DNA of 64,000 bases from Cyathus striatus (lineage: Eukaryota; Basidiomycota; Agaricomycetes; Agaricales; Nidulariaceae). Of this stretch, positions 43,801 to 55,607 are shown in pieces (the first letter of the stretch is position 1; the number at the start of each line of letters is the position of its first letter). The translations under genes and the position numbers were made by a program. Where the stretch lies: assembly GCA_025738555.1 (NCBI GenBank), contig JAOVFP010000008.1, positions 2,294,001-2,358,000 of the forward strand. Reading direction: 5' to 3'. The notes beneath the pieces are model-generated. The model had not been told where the DNA came from and made no database searches. It was given only the letters and a program-made list of their open reading frames with translations.

Positions 43801-44864
43801 ATGACAAGACAGTCAGAGTGTGGAATTCACATAGTGGAAAACTTCTAAATGAGCTAAAGGGCCATTCAGATGTGGTAAGTACAGTTGCCATCTCACAGGA
43901 TGGGACAACTATTGTTTCTGTCTCACATGACAACACTGTCAGAGTGTGGAATTCACATAGTGGAAAACTTCTCAATGAGCTAGAAAGCCATTCAAAATGG
44001 GTCAGGTCAGTTGCCATCTCACATGATGGGACAACTATTGTTTCTGGCTCAAATGACAAGACAGTCAGAGTGTGGAATTCACATAGTGGAAAACTTCTCA
44101 ATGAGCTAGAAGGCCATTCAGACTGGGTCAGCTCAGTTGCCATCTCACAGGATGGGTCAACTATTGTTTCTGGCTCACATGACTGGACAGTCAGAGTGTG
44201 GAATTCACATACTGGAAAACTTCTCAATGAACTAAAAGGCCATTCATACTGGATCAACTCAGTTGCCATCTCACATGATGGGACAACTATTGTTTCTGGC
44301 TCAGATGACCAGACAGTTAGAGTGTGGAATTCACATAGTGGAAAACTTCTCAATGAACTAAAAGGCCATTCAGACCGGGTCAGGTCAGTTGCCATCTCAC
44401 AGGATGGGACAACTATTGTTTCTAGCTCACATGATAACACAGTCAGAGTGTGGAGTATTCAAAATGGCAACTGTGTACATGTTTGGTATCTAAATAATGT
44501 TGTAAAACTGGTCAGGTTTAATATTGAACAAAACTGTATTGTTGTCAATAACAATAAGGTTTTTTCTATCTCAACATTCACTGAGTTGGATCCCTTTGAT
44601 GAATTATTTAGCACTTGTTTGAATCTGGTTGCAGATAACTGGGTTTTAAAAACAGGAATGAGATTATTTTGGCTTCCTACTTCTTTTAGACCTACAGATT
44701 CATATGCAGCAGTACTGAACAATATTACAGTTGCTATTGGAACAAATTCAGGAAGAGTTGTCATAATTTCTCTAAGTCCTGATAAATGGGAATCTGTTAC
44801 AGTGACCAAGAAGAAGAATAAAGTTGAGAAATTTTTAGCTAACATTTTAAAGTTAAAGAAATAG
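40814..44864 (+). CDS. NACHT-WD40 NLR (NWD-type) protein
   Basis: ATG at 40814; first exon of 60 codons to GTAAGC at 40994. The main exon is open to 42702, a 50-nt intron spans 42703-42752, and the last exon runs to the stop at 44862-44864. Order: short N-terminus; GPQVFPGATGNININDH motif; NACHT with Walker A GLAGTGKST (41344-41370), Walker B VVLDALDE (about 41630-41660) and FFVTSRPE; helical linker; 12 WD40 repeats; unique C-terminal blade-like tail. This is the fungal STAND architecture of HET-E/HET-D-like heterokaryon-incompatibility and immune receptors, cytosolic sensors in which the propeller recognises the ligand and NACHT oligomerises (family knowledge). The first splice is unresolved: exon 1 ends in phase 0, but the obvious acceptor (TACAG before GGCCTCAAG) gives the wrong frame, so the start could be internal. 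No disabling lesion is seen after that. Confidence 0.82.
42703..42752 (+). other. Intron between NACHT and WD40 exons
   Basis: GTGAGT donor, TTCTAATC branch-like sequence and TTTAG acceptor; splicing keeps phase 0 (KNLP to FNFIPQ). Confidence 0.75.
42969..44480 (+). repeat. Twelve 126-bp WD40-coding repeats
   Basis: Each unit encodes 42 residues ending in VRVWNSHSGKLLNELKGHS. Units are nearly identical in nucleotides, including third positions. Variation clusters at the residues just after GHS (DL, GG, NW, KW, DW, DV, YW, DR) and at GSxDxT (HW, GK, DQ, DN, NM, NK, HN), the face of the propeller known to vary in HET-D/HET-E. Confidence 0.9.
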
Positions 44865-45779
44865 CCCAATTTTCAGTCAAGGTTCCACATATTCATACCA
44901 TTAGTTCCAATATATCCCTTCTTTCAATTCATCAAACAATTTCTAACTACTTGTAGATTACTTTTTAATTTCTCTACTTGTTATATGTTATTCCCTTACA
45001 GTTGGTTTTTACTGAGTAACATAGTCTTCCATTGTGAAGGAATTAACTCAAGGACAAGTGAAAAGTGACTTCCTAGAACATTGTAATTAGTAAAGTAAAA
45101 TAATATCAAATACTTATCTTGGTTAAATTGAAATTATGTGTAAAAGCTTCCTATTGACTTGTAACTCAGAAAACTCACTGTTAAGGTAGGGCTTAAAATT
45201 TTCCAATACTCTTATATAAGCATATTACATAAATGCCAAAACAAGCCAAATATGCAGTTCCTGAAAAATTATAAATGTTATTAAAAGTTGTGAATAGTCT
45301 ATGATGGTCAAAGTTCATATTTATATTGCCATGCAACTTTTTACATGAGGCCACAATTTTTTACATGAGGCTAAAACTCTTTCTTCAGCACAACTTTTTC
45401 TTCAGTTGTAGAAGTCTATTCAGTTTTAATAGTTCATGTTTAGCAAGGTCTTGTTTGGACTTGTTTACTTTAGTTTATGTTACTCAATATTCCCACTACC
45501 TTTTATGGTAGTTGGGTTATAGGGATGTCTAAATTTCCCCATAAGACAATTTACAGGGCCTTGAATGAGATCTCAACCTGATTGGCTGAAGCACTGTGAC
45601 AGTCTTGTGGCCACTCATGAATTTCAGTCATCTCAGATCTTTTTCCCTCTTGTTTTTGTCTTCACCACTTACTTTCCTGCTCATTCACTCTTTCCCTGTT
45701 CATTAATGCCACCCCATTTTCTTTGTCTTTCAAATTTTTGTGGCTCTCTATAATTCCTATGCTCATGGACACCTCCTCA
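44865..45779. other. NLR 3' flank, no gene supported
   Basis: AT-rich sequence with short direct repeats (TTTTTACATGAGGC twice near 45340-45370); no coding signal recognised. Confidence 0.4.
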
Positions 45780-46705
45780 TCAGCTGGGCAGCATGGTGTT
45801 GTTGTCATCACAACACAGAGGGGAAGATGGTGGTGCACAGAGATATGAGACCACCCTCACCAGCTGGGTGGCATAATGTCACCATGTTATAATGCAGAGG
45901 GGAGGACAGGGTGCTGAGTGAGGTGGGACATGTGGGGGTGTCATGACACAGAGGGGAGGAGGCACTCAGTGAGATGAGACACATGGGGGAGAGGAAGGTG
46001 TCCTCACCAGCTGGGTGGCATGGTGTCATCATGCCATGACACAGAGGGAGGATGAGGGCACTGTGAGACATGGTGGGGATGAGACATGTGGGGAGATGAG
46101 ATGGAAAACAGTGCACTTATCAGCTGGTTGGCAGGAGTCATCATCATCATGACACAGAGGGGAGGATGAGGGTGCTAGGTGAGAGGACAGTGTTCTCACT
46201 GGCTGGGTGCCATGACATCATTGCCATCACAACACAGAGGTGAGGATGGGGGTGCTGGGTGACATTGCTGGGACAAGATGGGCAGTGACAGTAGGTGTTC
46301 TCACTGGCTTGGGTGCTGGGTGATGTGGTGGGGGTGGGGAGAGGACACTGTCTGGGTGACATGTCACAACACAGGGCACTGAGGAGGGGGGCTGGGTGGT
46401 GTGGCACTGTCATTGTCATAGTGAGGGTGGGGATGGGGGTGCTGGCTGACATGGTGGGGATAGACATGTGGGTGGTGCCATGTCATTGTCATCATGACAA
46501 GAGGGGAGGGATGGGGGTGCCAGCCAACATGGTGGGGATAGATGTGTTGGTGGTGTGGTGTCATCATTGTCACAATGAGGGAGGGGACAGGGGTGCTGGC
46601 TGACATGGTGGGGATAGATGCATGGGGATCTGATGCTGTCCTCACTAGCTAGGTGGCATGGTATTGTCATGTCACAACACAGAAGAGAGGATGGGGGCAC
46701 TGTGG
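45780..46705. repeat. Degenerate G-rich minisatellite region
   Basis: Irregular units containing GACACAGAGGGGAGGATG, GCTGGGTGRCATG and ACATGGTGGGGATAGA with variable spacing. Reading frames on both strands are repeat artefacts. No gene. Confidence 0.6.
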
Positions 46706-46904
46706 CTATTATTATATTTCGTCCCTACTGACCCCATCATCATTGACCCACCTGTGATAGATCCCTTCATTGTCCTCATCACTCCTCTCCATCTCCCTCC
46801 ACTGTACATTGTCCTCTTACACCTCTTCTCCCTACCTCCTCCACTGCTCATTGTCTGCCTCATGTGGTGCCAGTCATGTTGTATGCCTTTGATGTCACCA
46901 GTGA

Positions 46905-46985
46905 TTGAGAAGAGGGGAGGAGAGAGAAGAGGGAAGGGAAGAGGGAAGGGGAGGAAGGGAGGAAGGGAGGCAAGGGGAGTGTCAG
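46905..46985 (+). repeat. Polypurine tract
   Basis: About 80 bp of almost pure A/G (GAGAAGAGGGGAGGAGAG and similar), with mirror symmetry that could favour triplex DNA. Similar tracts occur inside the long intron of the Bud21-like copies. Confidence 0.6.
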
Positions 46986-47214
46986 AAGGGTAAAAATGGA
47001 TGGGGTGTGCAATGATGGGGCAGTCATAGCATCAGAAGATGCTGTTGACCAAAATGATCTGACAGACACATGTGGTTGTGTGGTTGACCTATATGCTGAG
47101 ATACCAGTTTGAAATAATGCACCTGTGGTGAAACAGTATTAATAGCTTGAATGTGAGAACTTATGCTTATGTAAAAATATAAAGTTGAGAGTTCAATTCA
47201 TGACAGTGCCACTT

Positions 47215-47470
47215 TCTTTTTTAATAAAAGTAAGTAAGTACTGTTACATGTACTAGTACTAAAACACAGAATAATGTTTACCTGAATTCCAGGTGAATGC
47301 CACATGAAATTCACATTGTTCCACATGAAATTCATGTGAAACAATTTGCAGGGGACTTCCCCAAAATCAGAGAAAATTGAGGTCCAAAACTTCAGGTAAA
47401 CTTCACATGAATAGGTGAAGTTCATGTGAAATTCACATGAAAAGTGTGGGGGAGGGTATAGACCTCACCC
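47215..47470. repeat. Word-array element with TTCACATGAA units
   Basis: Words TTCACATGAA, TTCATGTGAA and CCACATGAAATTCAC in both orientations. The right edge GTGGGGGAGGGTATAGACCTC is, inverted, GAGGTCTATACCCTCCCCC, close to the CTTTACGCTCCCCC end of the composite at 2.76 kb. The left edge is not clear. Confidence 0.5.
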
Positions 47471-48129
47471 TTTCAGGACTATCACCACCACTTCTGCATG
47501 CTTCCAAATTGCAACAGGCAGGAAAGATCAGAGTATGTCTTAGAGAGTCAGCATTACAGTGACAAGCACCACTTGGAGCAATTCTGACTTGACATGGTTT
47601 CATCTGAGGAGAGGGTGTGGTGTGAAGAACAAAATGAGAAAACCCACTGAAAGAAGCCCTAGTAAGCACCTTTGCTACTCTCCTCCACATGTAGGCTTAG
47701 GCTCATAATGAGCTGGGTAACCTTCACTAAGCCCTAGTAAACACCTTCCCTGCTCTCCACCATGTGTAGCCATAGACTCATAATGAGTGCACATGTTTTA
47801 TAGAAATGTTGATCAGTTACAATTTGAACATGTATGGAAAGAGGAGGGGATCAGAAATAAGCAAAATATATTGGCTTTGGGGTATACAAAGTACACCACT
47901 AGGACTGACATGCAAATAAACTTTGTGTTTTCATCCAGAATAAAATGAAGAGCAACAACTGAAAGGGATAGTGCTTACACTTACTTGATGGCACATGATG
48001 GTAGCTTGGGCAGTATGATAAGTTCATCAACAGGCTTGACAATTCATGGCATACATTGCTGATTACACATTTGCTACTGGTGGAGAAAGGGTAGGATATC
48101 TGTTGTACATGAGAGTTTGTCAGTAATCA
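47471..48129. other. No gene supported
   Basis: CpG-poor sequence with one internal similarity (AAGCCCTAGTAANCACCTT near 47655 and 47735) but no coding or RNA gene seen. Confidence 0.35.
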
Positions 48130-49345
48130 CATTCATGAACAATGAAAAGCAGCAAGAAGATCAGAATAGGTCTGAGTCTTGGCATTGCAGTCACTAGTAC
48201 CAACAAGCATTATCAACAAGATTACTGCAATTGCAGTAAAAGTGCTTGGACATCTGCAACTGCAATGATGAAACAGCTTTATATAATTGCAGTCCATTGT
48301 TGCAGTGAATGCTTCATATCTGCTTCTACCACTTACTGTCACTGCTTCATATTTGCTTTATTATACTGCAGTATCTGTTTCATGTTTGGGATATTTGCTT
48401 TATAGATGTGCAGTAATTGCTTTATGTTTACTTCAACATGTAGTAGTGATTCTATCATAATTGTTTCATGTATTTTTGGTGGTTGATTCAGGTTTGCTTC
48501 AAGCTGTTGCAGTGATTAATTTGTTTCACCAGTTTCACCAGTTTCACCAGTTTCACCAGTTTCAGTGTTTGCTTCAGTCTGTTTTATGTGATTGTAGAGA
48601 GTACTTCATGAATGCTTCATCAGTTTTCAGTGATTGCTTCATATCAACATATGTGCTTGATATAATTGCAGTGACTGCTTCATGATCACTTCATCCTTTT
48701 TCAGTGTTTGCTTCATGTTGGTATATGTGCTTGATATGGTTGCAGTAATTGCATAATAATTGTATCATGTATTTTCAGTGATTGCTTCATGTTAACTTCA
48801 CAAATGCTTCATGGACATGCAGTACTTGCTTCAAGTTGAACATTTGCTTCAATAAAATGCAGTGATCACTTCACAAATGCTTCATTGGAATGCAGTACTT
48901 GCTTCAAGTTGAAACCTTTGCATCAACACACTGCAGTGATTGCTTCACAATTGCTTCATGGGGTTGCAGTACTTGCTTCAAGTTGAAACTTTTGCATCAA
49001 CACACTGCAGTGATTGCTTCACAATTGCTTCACTGGGTTTCAGTACTTGCTTCAAGTTGAAACATTTGCATCCACACACTGCAGTGATTACTTCACAATT
49101 GCTTCATGGGGTTGCAGTACTTGCTTCAAGTTGAAACATTTGCATCAACACACTGCAGTGATCACTTCACAATTGCTTCACTAGGTTGCAGTACTTGCTT
49201 CAAGTTGAAACTTTTGCATCAACACACTGCAGTGTTTGCTTCATAAATGCTTCATGGACATGCAGTACTTGCTTCAAGTTGAAGCTTTTGCATCAATACA
49301 CTGCAGTGTTTACTTTGAGTTGAAACTTTTGCACTGCAGTTGTCT
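48130..49345. repeat. TGCAGT/TTGCTTCA word array with 74-bp minisatellite
   Basis: The first 700 bp are degenerate words (TGCAGTGATTGCTTCATG). From about 48820 they become an ordered minisatellite of about 74 bp, six to seven units, each with CACTGCAGTG (palindrome), CACAATTGCTTCA, TGCAGTACTTGCTTCAAG and TTGAAACTTTTGCATCAA. A smaller TTTCACCAG run (four copies) is at 48524-48560. It lies just beyond the 3' end of KDZ copy F. Confidence 0.7.
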
Positions 49346-49523
49346 ATTTACTTCATTGGATTGCTGTGATTATTTCACTATATAGTAATGTTTTGCTTTG
49401 TAGATATTTGTTTTCAAGGCTACTCATATATTATCTACTCAACTTACATTCTAATATTTATATACTATTTAACATGTACCAAAATCATCATATTCACTAT
49501 GTACTAGTCCATCATCATCATCA

Positions 49524-52500
49524 TCATCCCATTCCATCTGATTTATACCAAATTATGTGTCTTTGATGCTTGTCTTTAGTATAATTTTTGGTCCAGTCTG
49601 GTAATGTTCCATATTTTTCTAGTACTGGTATCCATGTGTGTGCACAACTTATGGCTAATTTTCTTGCCAATATAGATTGTTTATAAATGTATGCTGATAA
49701 CCCTTGTTGAGTTGCTGAATCTGTAACATTCCTTTGTTCTATTTTTTTCATCCACCAATCTGATTTCCATTCAAAAAATTGTACAACTCTGCACATTTCC
49801 TCAGCTATTATTTGTTTCTCTTCTGACCATCTTTGTTTTCTAGCCCTTGCTTTAGCCCATTCAGTTCTCAATGTTTTATGTGATTCTTCTTCATTGTCTT
49901 CTATGTTTCCTATTTTATTGTTTCTTGGTGTTAACCATATCCAAGATGTTATATAGCACCCCTTTGAAGTTGCAAAACCATCATCTTCATACTCTGGACC
50001 ACATATATCCTCATTTTTCAACTCCTTCAGATGAATATGCCAGTCTCCATCAGGATCAATGTTTTTCAATGCTCTGAATGCAGCTCTGTATCCTTCAGCT
50101 GCACTTTCAGTCTTGCTGTTGAATTGATTATATAAATCAAACATTCTTGTATTTGCTTTGTTGCCAGTTCCAGAGATATTAATCTTTTTAAATTGCCATA
50201 ATCCTTTGATGATTCTGCAATGTCTTCTAATTTCAGCTAATGCATCTTCTGCTTGAGCAATTCTCAAGCATTTTTCTATATATAGTAGTTTTTGTAGTGA
50301 TTCATCTTGGTACAAATGATTTGGCATTGAAGAAGGAAGATATAGATTTGCACATTCTGGCTCCTGATTTTTCAATTGAGATAGAAAGTCTCCTAGACAT
50401 TCAATAGTAGGCATGTAAAACTCTTGCACTTCTCACCATTGTGAAATTTTATGAAACAAAGCAGCATGTTTATCTTCAAGATTTGCCTGTTGTCTTGTTG
50501 TTTTTTTCCTTTCTTGATATAACTGCCATCTTATGCAAGTGTTAAAACAATTTTAACAATTAAAAATCGCTTACTGCAGATTTTCTATATCAAATCCTGT
50601 GATCAAAAATGAAACCACTGATGTTTTAAGAGAAGGACTTTGTTGACTCTTTTGAAGTACATCTTCCTTCATGAGTTCAAGTCTGACATCCTGCAGTGTA
50701 GCATCTGTAGTTATATATATTAACAGAGGTTTCAGTGAATACACAATATCTTACAAGAATGTTGCTCATCATATGGATTTTTCTGGTTCTTGTCATTTTC
50801 CCAAGCAATTATCATATCTTCCCAATTCTTTATGACTGACTCTGGAAATGTTGCTGTAAATTTCTCAAATATTTCATCATGTATTAAAGCCATTGGACAT
50901 GCTTCTTTATATTTCTTGATAAAGAGAACACCTATAAATTTTATCATTATTACAGATTTCTTATTAGAGGTAGTTATAACTTATGGAAGCCAATTGTTTT
51001 AGGAAAATTCCAAGCATTCCAATGATCATCCAGTGATTCATGTCTATTACCACTGCCCATTTCACATAGACTTGCTGCAAGTGGATTTGTATGTGCCCAA
51101 CTTGTTTCAACTTCTTCTCCACAAGTTCTTCCAGTACCTTGCATATGCAGTAGGCTAAAGTTGTTTCTGCATGCTTCACCATGAGCATTAATATGCCAGC
51201 TAGGAACTCCAACATCAATAGTTGTTTTGTTTGTTATACTCAAGTCAGAAGGCATGTCTTTCATGCACTTTTGAAGGTTCTTTGACCACTGACATCCTAT
51301 GTCATAAGTAATTATAACCCTTGGTAATTGAAGTCCTCTAAGAGCTGAAAGAACAATGAAATCCATATTGCAATATCCATTAAAATATATATTTATTAAA
51401 TGAACAAATGATAGACATATTATATAACATACCTTTCACCTTTCTGCAAATCACCTACACCATTTGGACACACAAGCGAATGTCTGGCACATAGGGTAAG
51501 GCCAGCCCCACTCACAGTGTATCCTGGAGTGGAACAAATTCCTGCACAAACAATTGCATCATGCTGTGACTCACAAGAGTTAATCTAAAAGAATTAATAT
51601 TATACAAATATTTACAGATATTAATAGAGTTTACATACCTCTGGTTCATCAATATAATTCAAAAGATGGTGTTGGTATTTTATCTCATTGACAAATGCAC
51701 CCCAACCAGGTGAAAGCTCTACATCCTCAATCATTCAATTTTTCATTTTCAGTTTGAAATTGGCATCCACTGCAAGATAAAGAATGTAAAGAAACCTTAT
51801 TGATAGTTAGAATATTGCACTGTGATTTATAAATTACTCACATTAAAGTTTTTTGTGATTCCCAGTCTGCAGGGAGATTGCAATCAGGATGAGGACAAGC
51901 TGGACATTCAACTGTAAGTTCTCCTAGTGATGTCACTTTTATTCCAGCAGGATCATGCCCACATCCCTGTCGCTTCAGAACATGCAAGTTTTGCCAAATA
52001 CAAAAGACATATTGAAACTCATTATATTGATTCTGTTGAATATAATTGGTAAATAAACATGGCATGATAAATAGATACATACATATTTTGGACCTAATTG
52101 ATGTTCATCAGACCTTTGTTGAAAAACATGGTAGAAATCATATTTAGTAATTTTACTTTGTAATGAGAGCTTGTGAAAGTAGTCCAAGCAATCAAATGTG
52201 AAAACTGTCTGAGGGTGAGCTATAGTTGCAGGAAACCACTTTGCATGCATGAGCTGGATGTGCTTTGGAGCAGAATTGATACAGTTGCAAAACTTGATAG
52301 AAACTGGATGTATGCCATTGATATCAAAAACTATGAAGTTTGTTGATCCTAATTCTGGAAAGGGACATATCCCATTATGTCCAAGTTGAACAGTAAGTCC
52401 TATCACTTTGAGAGATATGCAGTCAAAGTGATTTTTCTCCCAGACCTACAAAAATTAAGTACATGTGAATTGAATCTGCCAAAAACATACCTCAACATGA

Positions 52501-53140
52501 TGTAGTGATAAATAAGTGTGATCATTCAAAATGCACTTATCACATTGAAGCCCTTTCCAGCAAGCACAATCAAGACAGTGAAAAACACCCTCAGAGGAAT
52601 TACAAGAGGAACAGCAATTATTTGGAAAATCACCCAATCCATCATGACAGAGAAGTTCATCAAGATAATCACTTCAATAAGGGAGAAATTCATTTAACTT
52701 TGCCTGCATCATTTTTTAAGTATATATACTTAAAGTAAAAGTGAGTAACCAACTGCTATGGTATTTCTGGCTTTTTGCAGTAATTTATCATTCAAAGGAT
52801 CTTCATGATCTACATTAGTTATGTCTTCAGTCATGATCTCATTTGATTTTCTTGTCTCCATATCTGGATCAGGATTATCTTCTATCATTTTGGCAGACCA
52901 TTTAAAACCAGTGTGAGCCTTTCCCTTTTGCAATGTAGTAGATGTGCAAATGCAAGATGAGGATGAAGATAATGAATTAACTTTAATAGCCTTTATCAGC
53001 TTATGTGATTTTGGAGATATTGACTTGATGTCAGATGTTTGGGGAGGGGATGATGGTAATTCAACTCTAGAGAAAGATAGTTCAGATTGCTTTTGTTTTG
53101 GGCCATCATGAGCTTTGGTGTGCTTTCATTTTGATGCCAT
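49524..53140 (-). pseudogene. Full-length KDZ transposase, nonsense-mutated (copy F)
   Basis: ATG at 53140. Order: basic Ser-rich N-terminus; CxC2 cluster (CCSSCNSS, CLDCACWKGLQCDKC, LHHVE); LGHNG, FIVFDINGIHPVS, FCNC; WFPATIAHPQTVFTF; LHVLKRQGCGHDPAG, CPACPHPDCNLP; VDANFKLK; catalytic-region motifs YDIGCQWSKNL (51.3 kb), HINAHGEAC and GEEVETSWAHTNP; then the C-terminal ALAEIRRH, WIWLT, EWAKARARKQRW and FEWKSDWW blocks; stop at 49526-49524. These match the KDZ family from end to end. In-frame TGA codons lie at 53128-53126, 52676-52674, 51737-51735 and 50435-50433, each where Arg (CGA) is plausible. Introns are short and otherwise frame-preserving. It cannot make a full protein. Confidence 0.85.
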
Positions 53141-53804
53141 GATGGTGAAGAAAGAGATAAAATGCAATTGATTCAAATGATTAACATGACATTATCATGT
53201 CACCTGATATATGAACAATTCCTAGCTATGCATACCAGCATGGAATTGAAAGTTAATATGAAAGTATATACACAGGAACCTAATATACAAATAGGTACAG
53301 CGAGACAAGAAAGAACTAAATAAATTAACAGAACTTGTGAACTATTCATACTGGAGAGTGCTACTATCTAATTGTGCAATAAATGTTGGGAGACACACTG
53401 AGTGCCAACTGATCAACTGATTCTCACTGTTGTGAACTTGAAATAAATGTCTCAAACAGGTTCAGTAATAGCCAAGTCCTGAAAACATCCAATGCAAAAT
53501 GGCTGAGATCTGTAGAGATCAGTAGTATGGGAGGTGGTGGTGGTGGAGAGGCTCACAGAGCAACAACAGATTGACCAATACACACCAGTGTGGTGTTAAA
53601 ATGAACATATTTGAGAGGGCCAATAAATGTCCAAGTTTCGAGATGATCTGTTGCAATATGGGTGGGTAATTCAGGGACATGTGATAGGAGGAGGAGAAGG
53701 CTGGGAGACTCACCAGGTGCCAACTGATCAACCAATTTGCATCACTGTGGGCTTGAAATAAATGTCTCAGAGAGGTTCAATAGTAGCCCAAGTCCAGTAA
53801 TTTA
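53141..53804. other. 5' flank of KDZ copy F, no gene seen
   Basis: AT-rich flank; an internal duplication (CAACTGATCAAC...AAATGTCTCA near 53409 and 53725) is the only structure noticed. Confidence 0.4.
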
Positions 53805-55223
53805 CACTCCCCTGGGAGGTTTGTACAGATCCACACAGATCTGCACGGAATCCGTACAGACCTGAAAATTCCATACAGATCCATGAGGATACCATACAGA
53901 ATTTATATAGTGGCTATTATTATTACTAGAGGTGATTATTCTGTACAGATTCCATACATATTCTGCATAGATCCTGTGTGGATTTATGTTAATTTTCCTG
54001 TTTCAAATCACAATGAACACTATTAAAACTGTTAATTCATAATCTCATGTCATCCCTACCACCATCTTGTCTCCACTGCTGCCAGGATCTGTGACACTAT
54101 GTGAAATCATTGTCACAGGTGTCAAGTGTAATTCTAGGTGAAAAGTTTGACACTACATGAAATCTGTGACACACTCAATATATAGTATCATGCTCAATGC
54201 ATAGTGTCATACTTAATGTATAGTAACACACTCAATGCATAGTGTCACATTTAATGCATAGTGTCATGCTTAATGCACTGTGTCACATGTCATGCTCAAC
54301 ACTTAGTGTCCCACTCAATGCTTAGTGTCATGCTTAATGTATAGTATCACACTCAATGCATAGTGTCACACTTAATGCACAGTGTCATACTTAATGCATA
54401 GTATCACAATCAATGCATAGTGTCACACTCAATGCATAGTGTCACACTCAATGCTTAGTGTCACATTTAATGCACAGTGTCACGTGTCACACTCAACACT
54501 TAGTGTCACACTCAATGCATAGTGTCACACTCAATGCTTAGTGTCACGCTTAATGCTTAGTGTCATGCTCAATGCTTAGTGTCATGCTCAATGCTTAGTG
54601 TCACACTTAATGTATAGTGTCACACTCAACACTTAGTGTCACACTCAACACTTAGTGTCACACTCAACACTTAGTGTCACACTCAACACTTAGTGTCACA
54701 CTCAACACTTAGTGTCACACTCAACACTTAGTGTCACACTCAACACTTAGTGTCACACTCAACACTTAGTGTCACACTCAACACTTAGTGTCACACTCAA
54801 CACTTAGTGTCACACTCAACACTTAGTGTCACACTCAACACTTAGTGTCACACTCAACACTTAGTGTCACACTCAACACTTAGTGTCACACTCAACACTT
54901 AGTGTCACACTCAACACTTAGTGTCACACTCAACACTTAGTGTCACACTCAACACTTAGTGTCACACTCAACACTTAGTGTCACACTCAACACTTAGTGT
55001 CACACTCAACACTTAGTGTCACACTTAATGCTTAGTGTCATGCTTAATGCACAGTGTCACATGTCACACTTATCACTTAGTGTCATGCTCAATGCCTGCA
55101 CAGATTCAAAAAAACCTCTGCCAAAAAGAAAAAAATCTGTGCAGATTCTGCACAGATTCCAAAAATTCCATACAGATTCCACATGGATTCTGTGTGGATC
55201 CTTACAGAACACCTGGCTAAGTG
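53805..55223. mobile_element. Word-array element (CAGATTCC) with central satellite
   Basis: The left end TTTACACTCCCC and right end AAGTGTAAAGACC share an inverted TTTACACT. Word arrays of CAGATCC, GGAATCCGTACAGA and CCATACAGATTCC occupy about 53815-53990 and 55085-55210. The middle is a 19-bp satellite. Same plan as the element at 23.6 kb but with different words. No coding capacity. Confidence 0.6.
54170..55060. repeat. 19-bp satellite array
   Basis: The unit is GTGTCACACTCAACACTTA. The outer parts are degenerate (GTGTCACACTCAATGCATA and similar). The segment at about 54620-55020 is perfectly homogeneous for roughly 20 consecutive copies, which indicates recent expansion. Confidence 0.9.
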
Positions 55224-55607
55224 TAAAGACCTTGTAACTATCCTGTAAGATCACAAGTATTCAAAATAAAGTGGATCCCTTAGTTGGACTAAATTCAAGT
55301 GTAATGAATTTAACTAGTACCAAAAAGTATGGATAACTCCAGAGGATCTGTGGTATATCCATATCTGTATCCAAATTACCATTATCCATTGGTTACTATC
55401 TGGATATGAAATGGTCTTATCCATGTTAGTCCCTAGTCAATATGCTGCATCCTGGTACCAAGACTCCACTCCCCATTACTGTTGGGAGAGATATCAATGC
55501 AGTATACTTGGGGCTGTCAAAACATGTCTGAAAATATTTTGCAGTATGTTATACTTTCTCTAAATAATGAATAATCTAATGAATGCAATAGGACTTGGGG
55601 TGCTCAG
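55224..55607. other. Flank between word-array element and hAT remnant
   Basis: No repeat or reading frame recognised; it may contain decayed 5' exons of the hAT transposase. Confidence 0.3.

Noticed and set aside
42995..44440. 481-codon minus-strand ORF
   Set aside because: Exact shadow of the WD40-coding repeats; the plus strand has the recognisable WD40 protein and the NACHT domain.
45808..46700. Proline/histidine-rich ORFs around 46 kb
   Set aside because: Repeat-derived frames on both strands without conserved domain or start context.
54170..55060. CRISPR-like look of the regular 19-bp array
   Set aside because: No distinct spacers, unit too short, eukaryotic context; it is a simple satellite.
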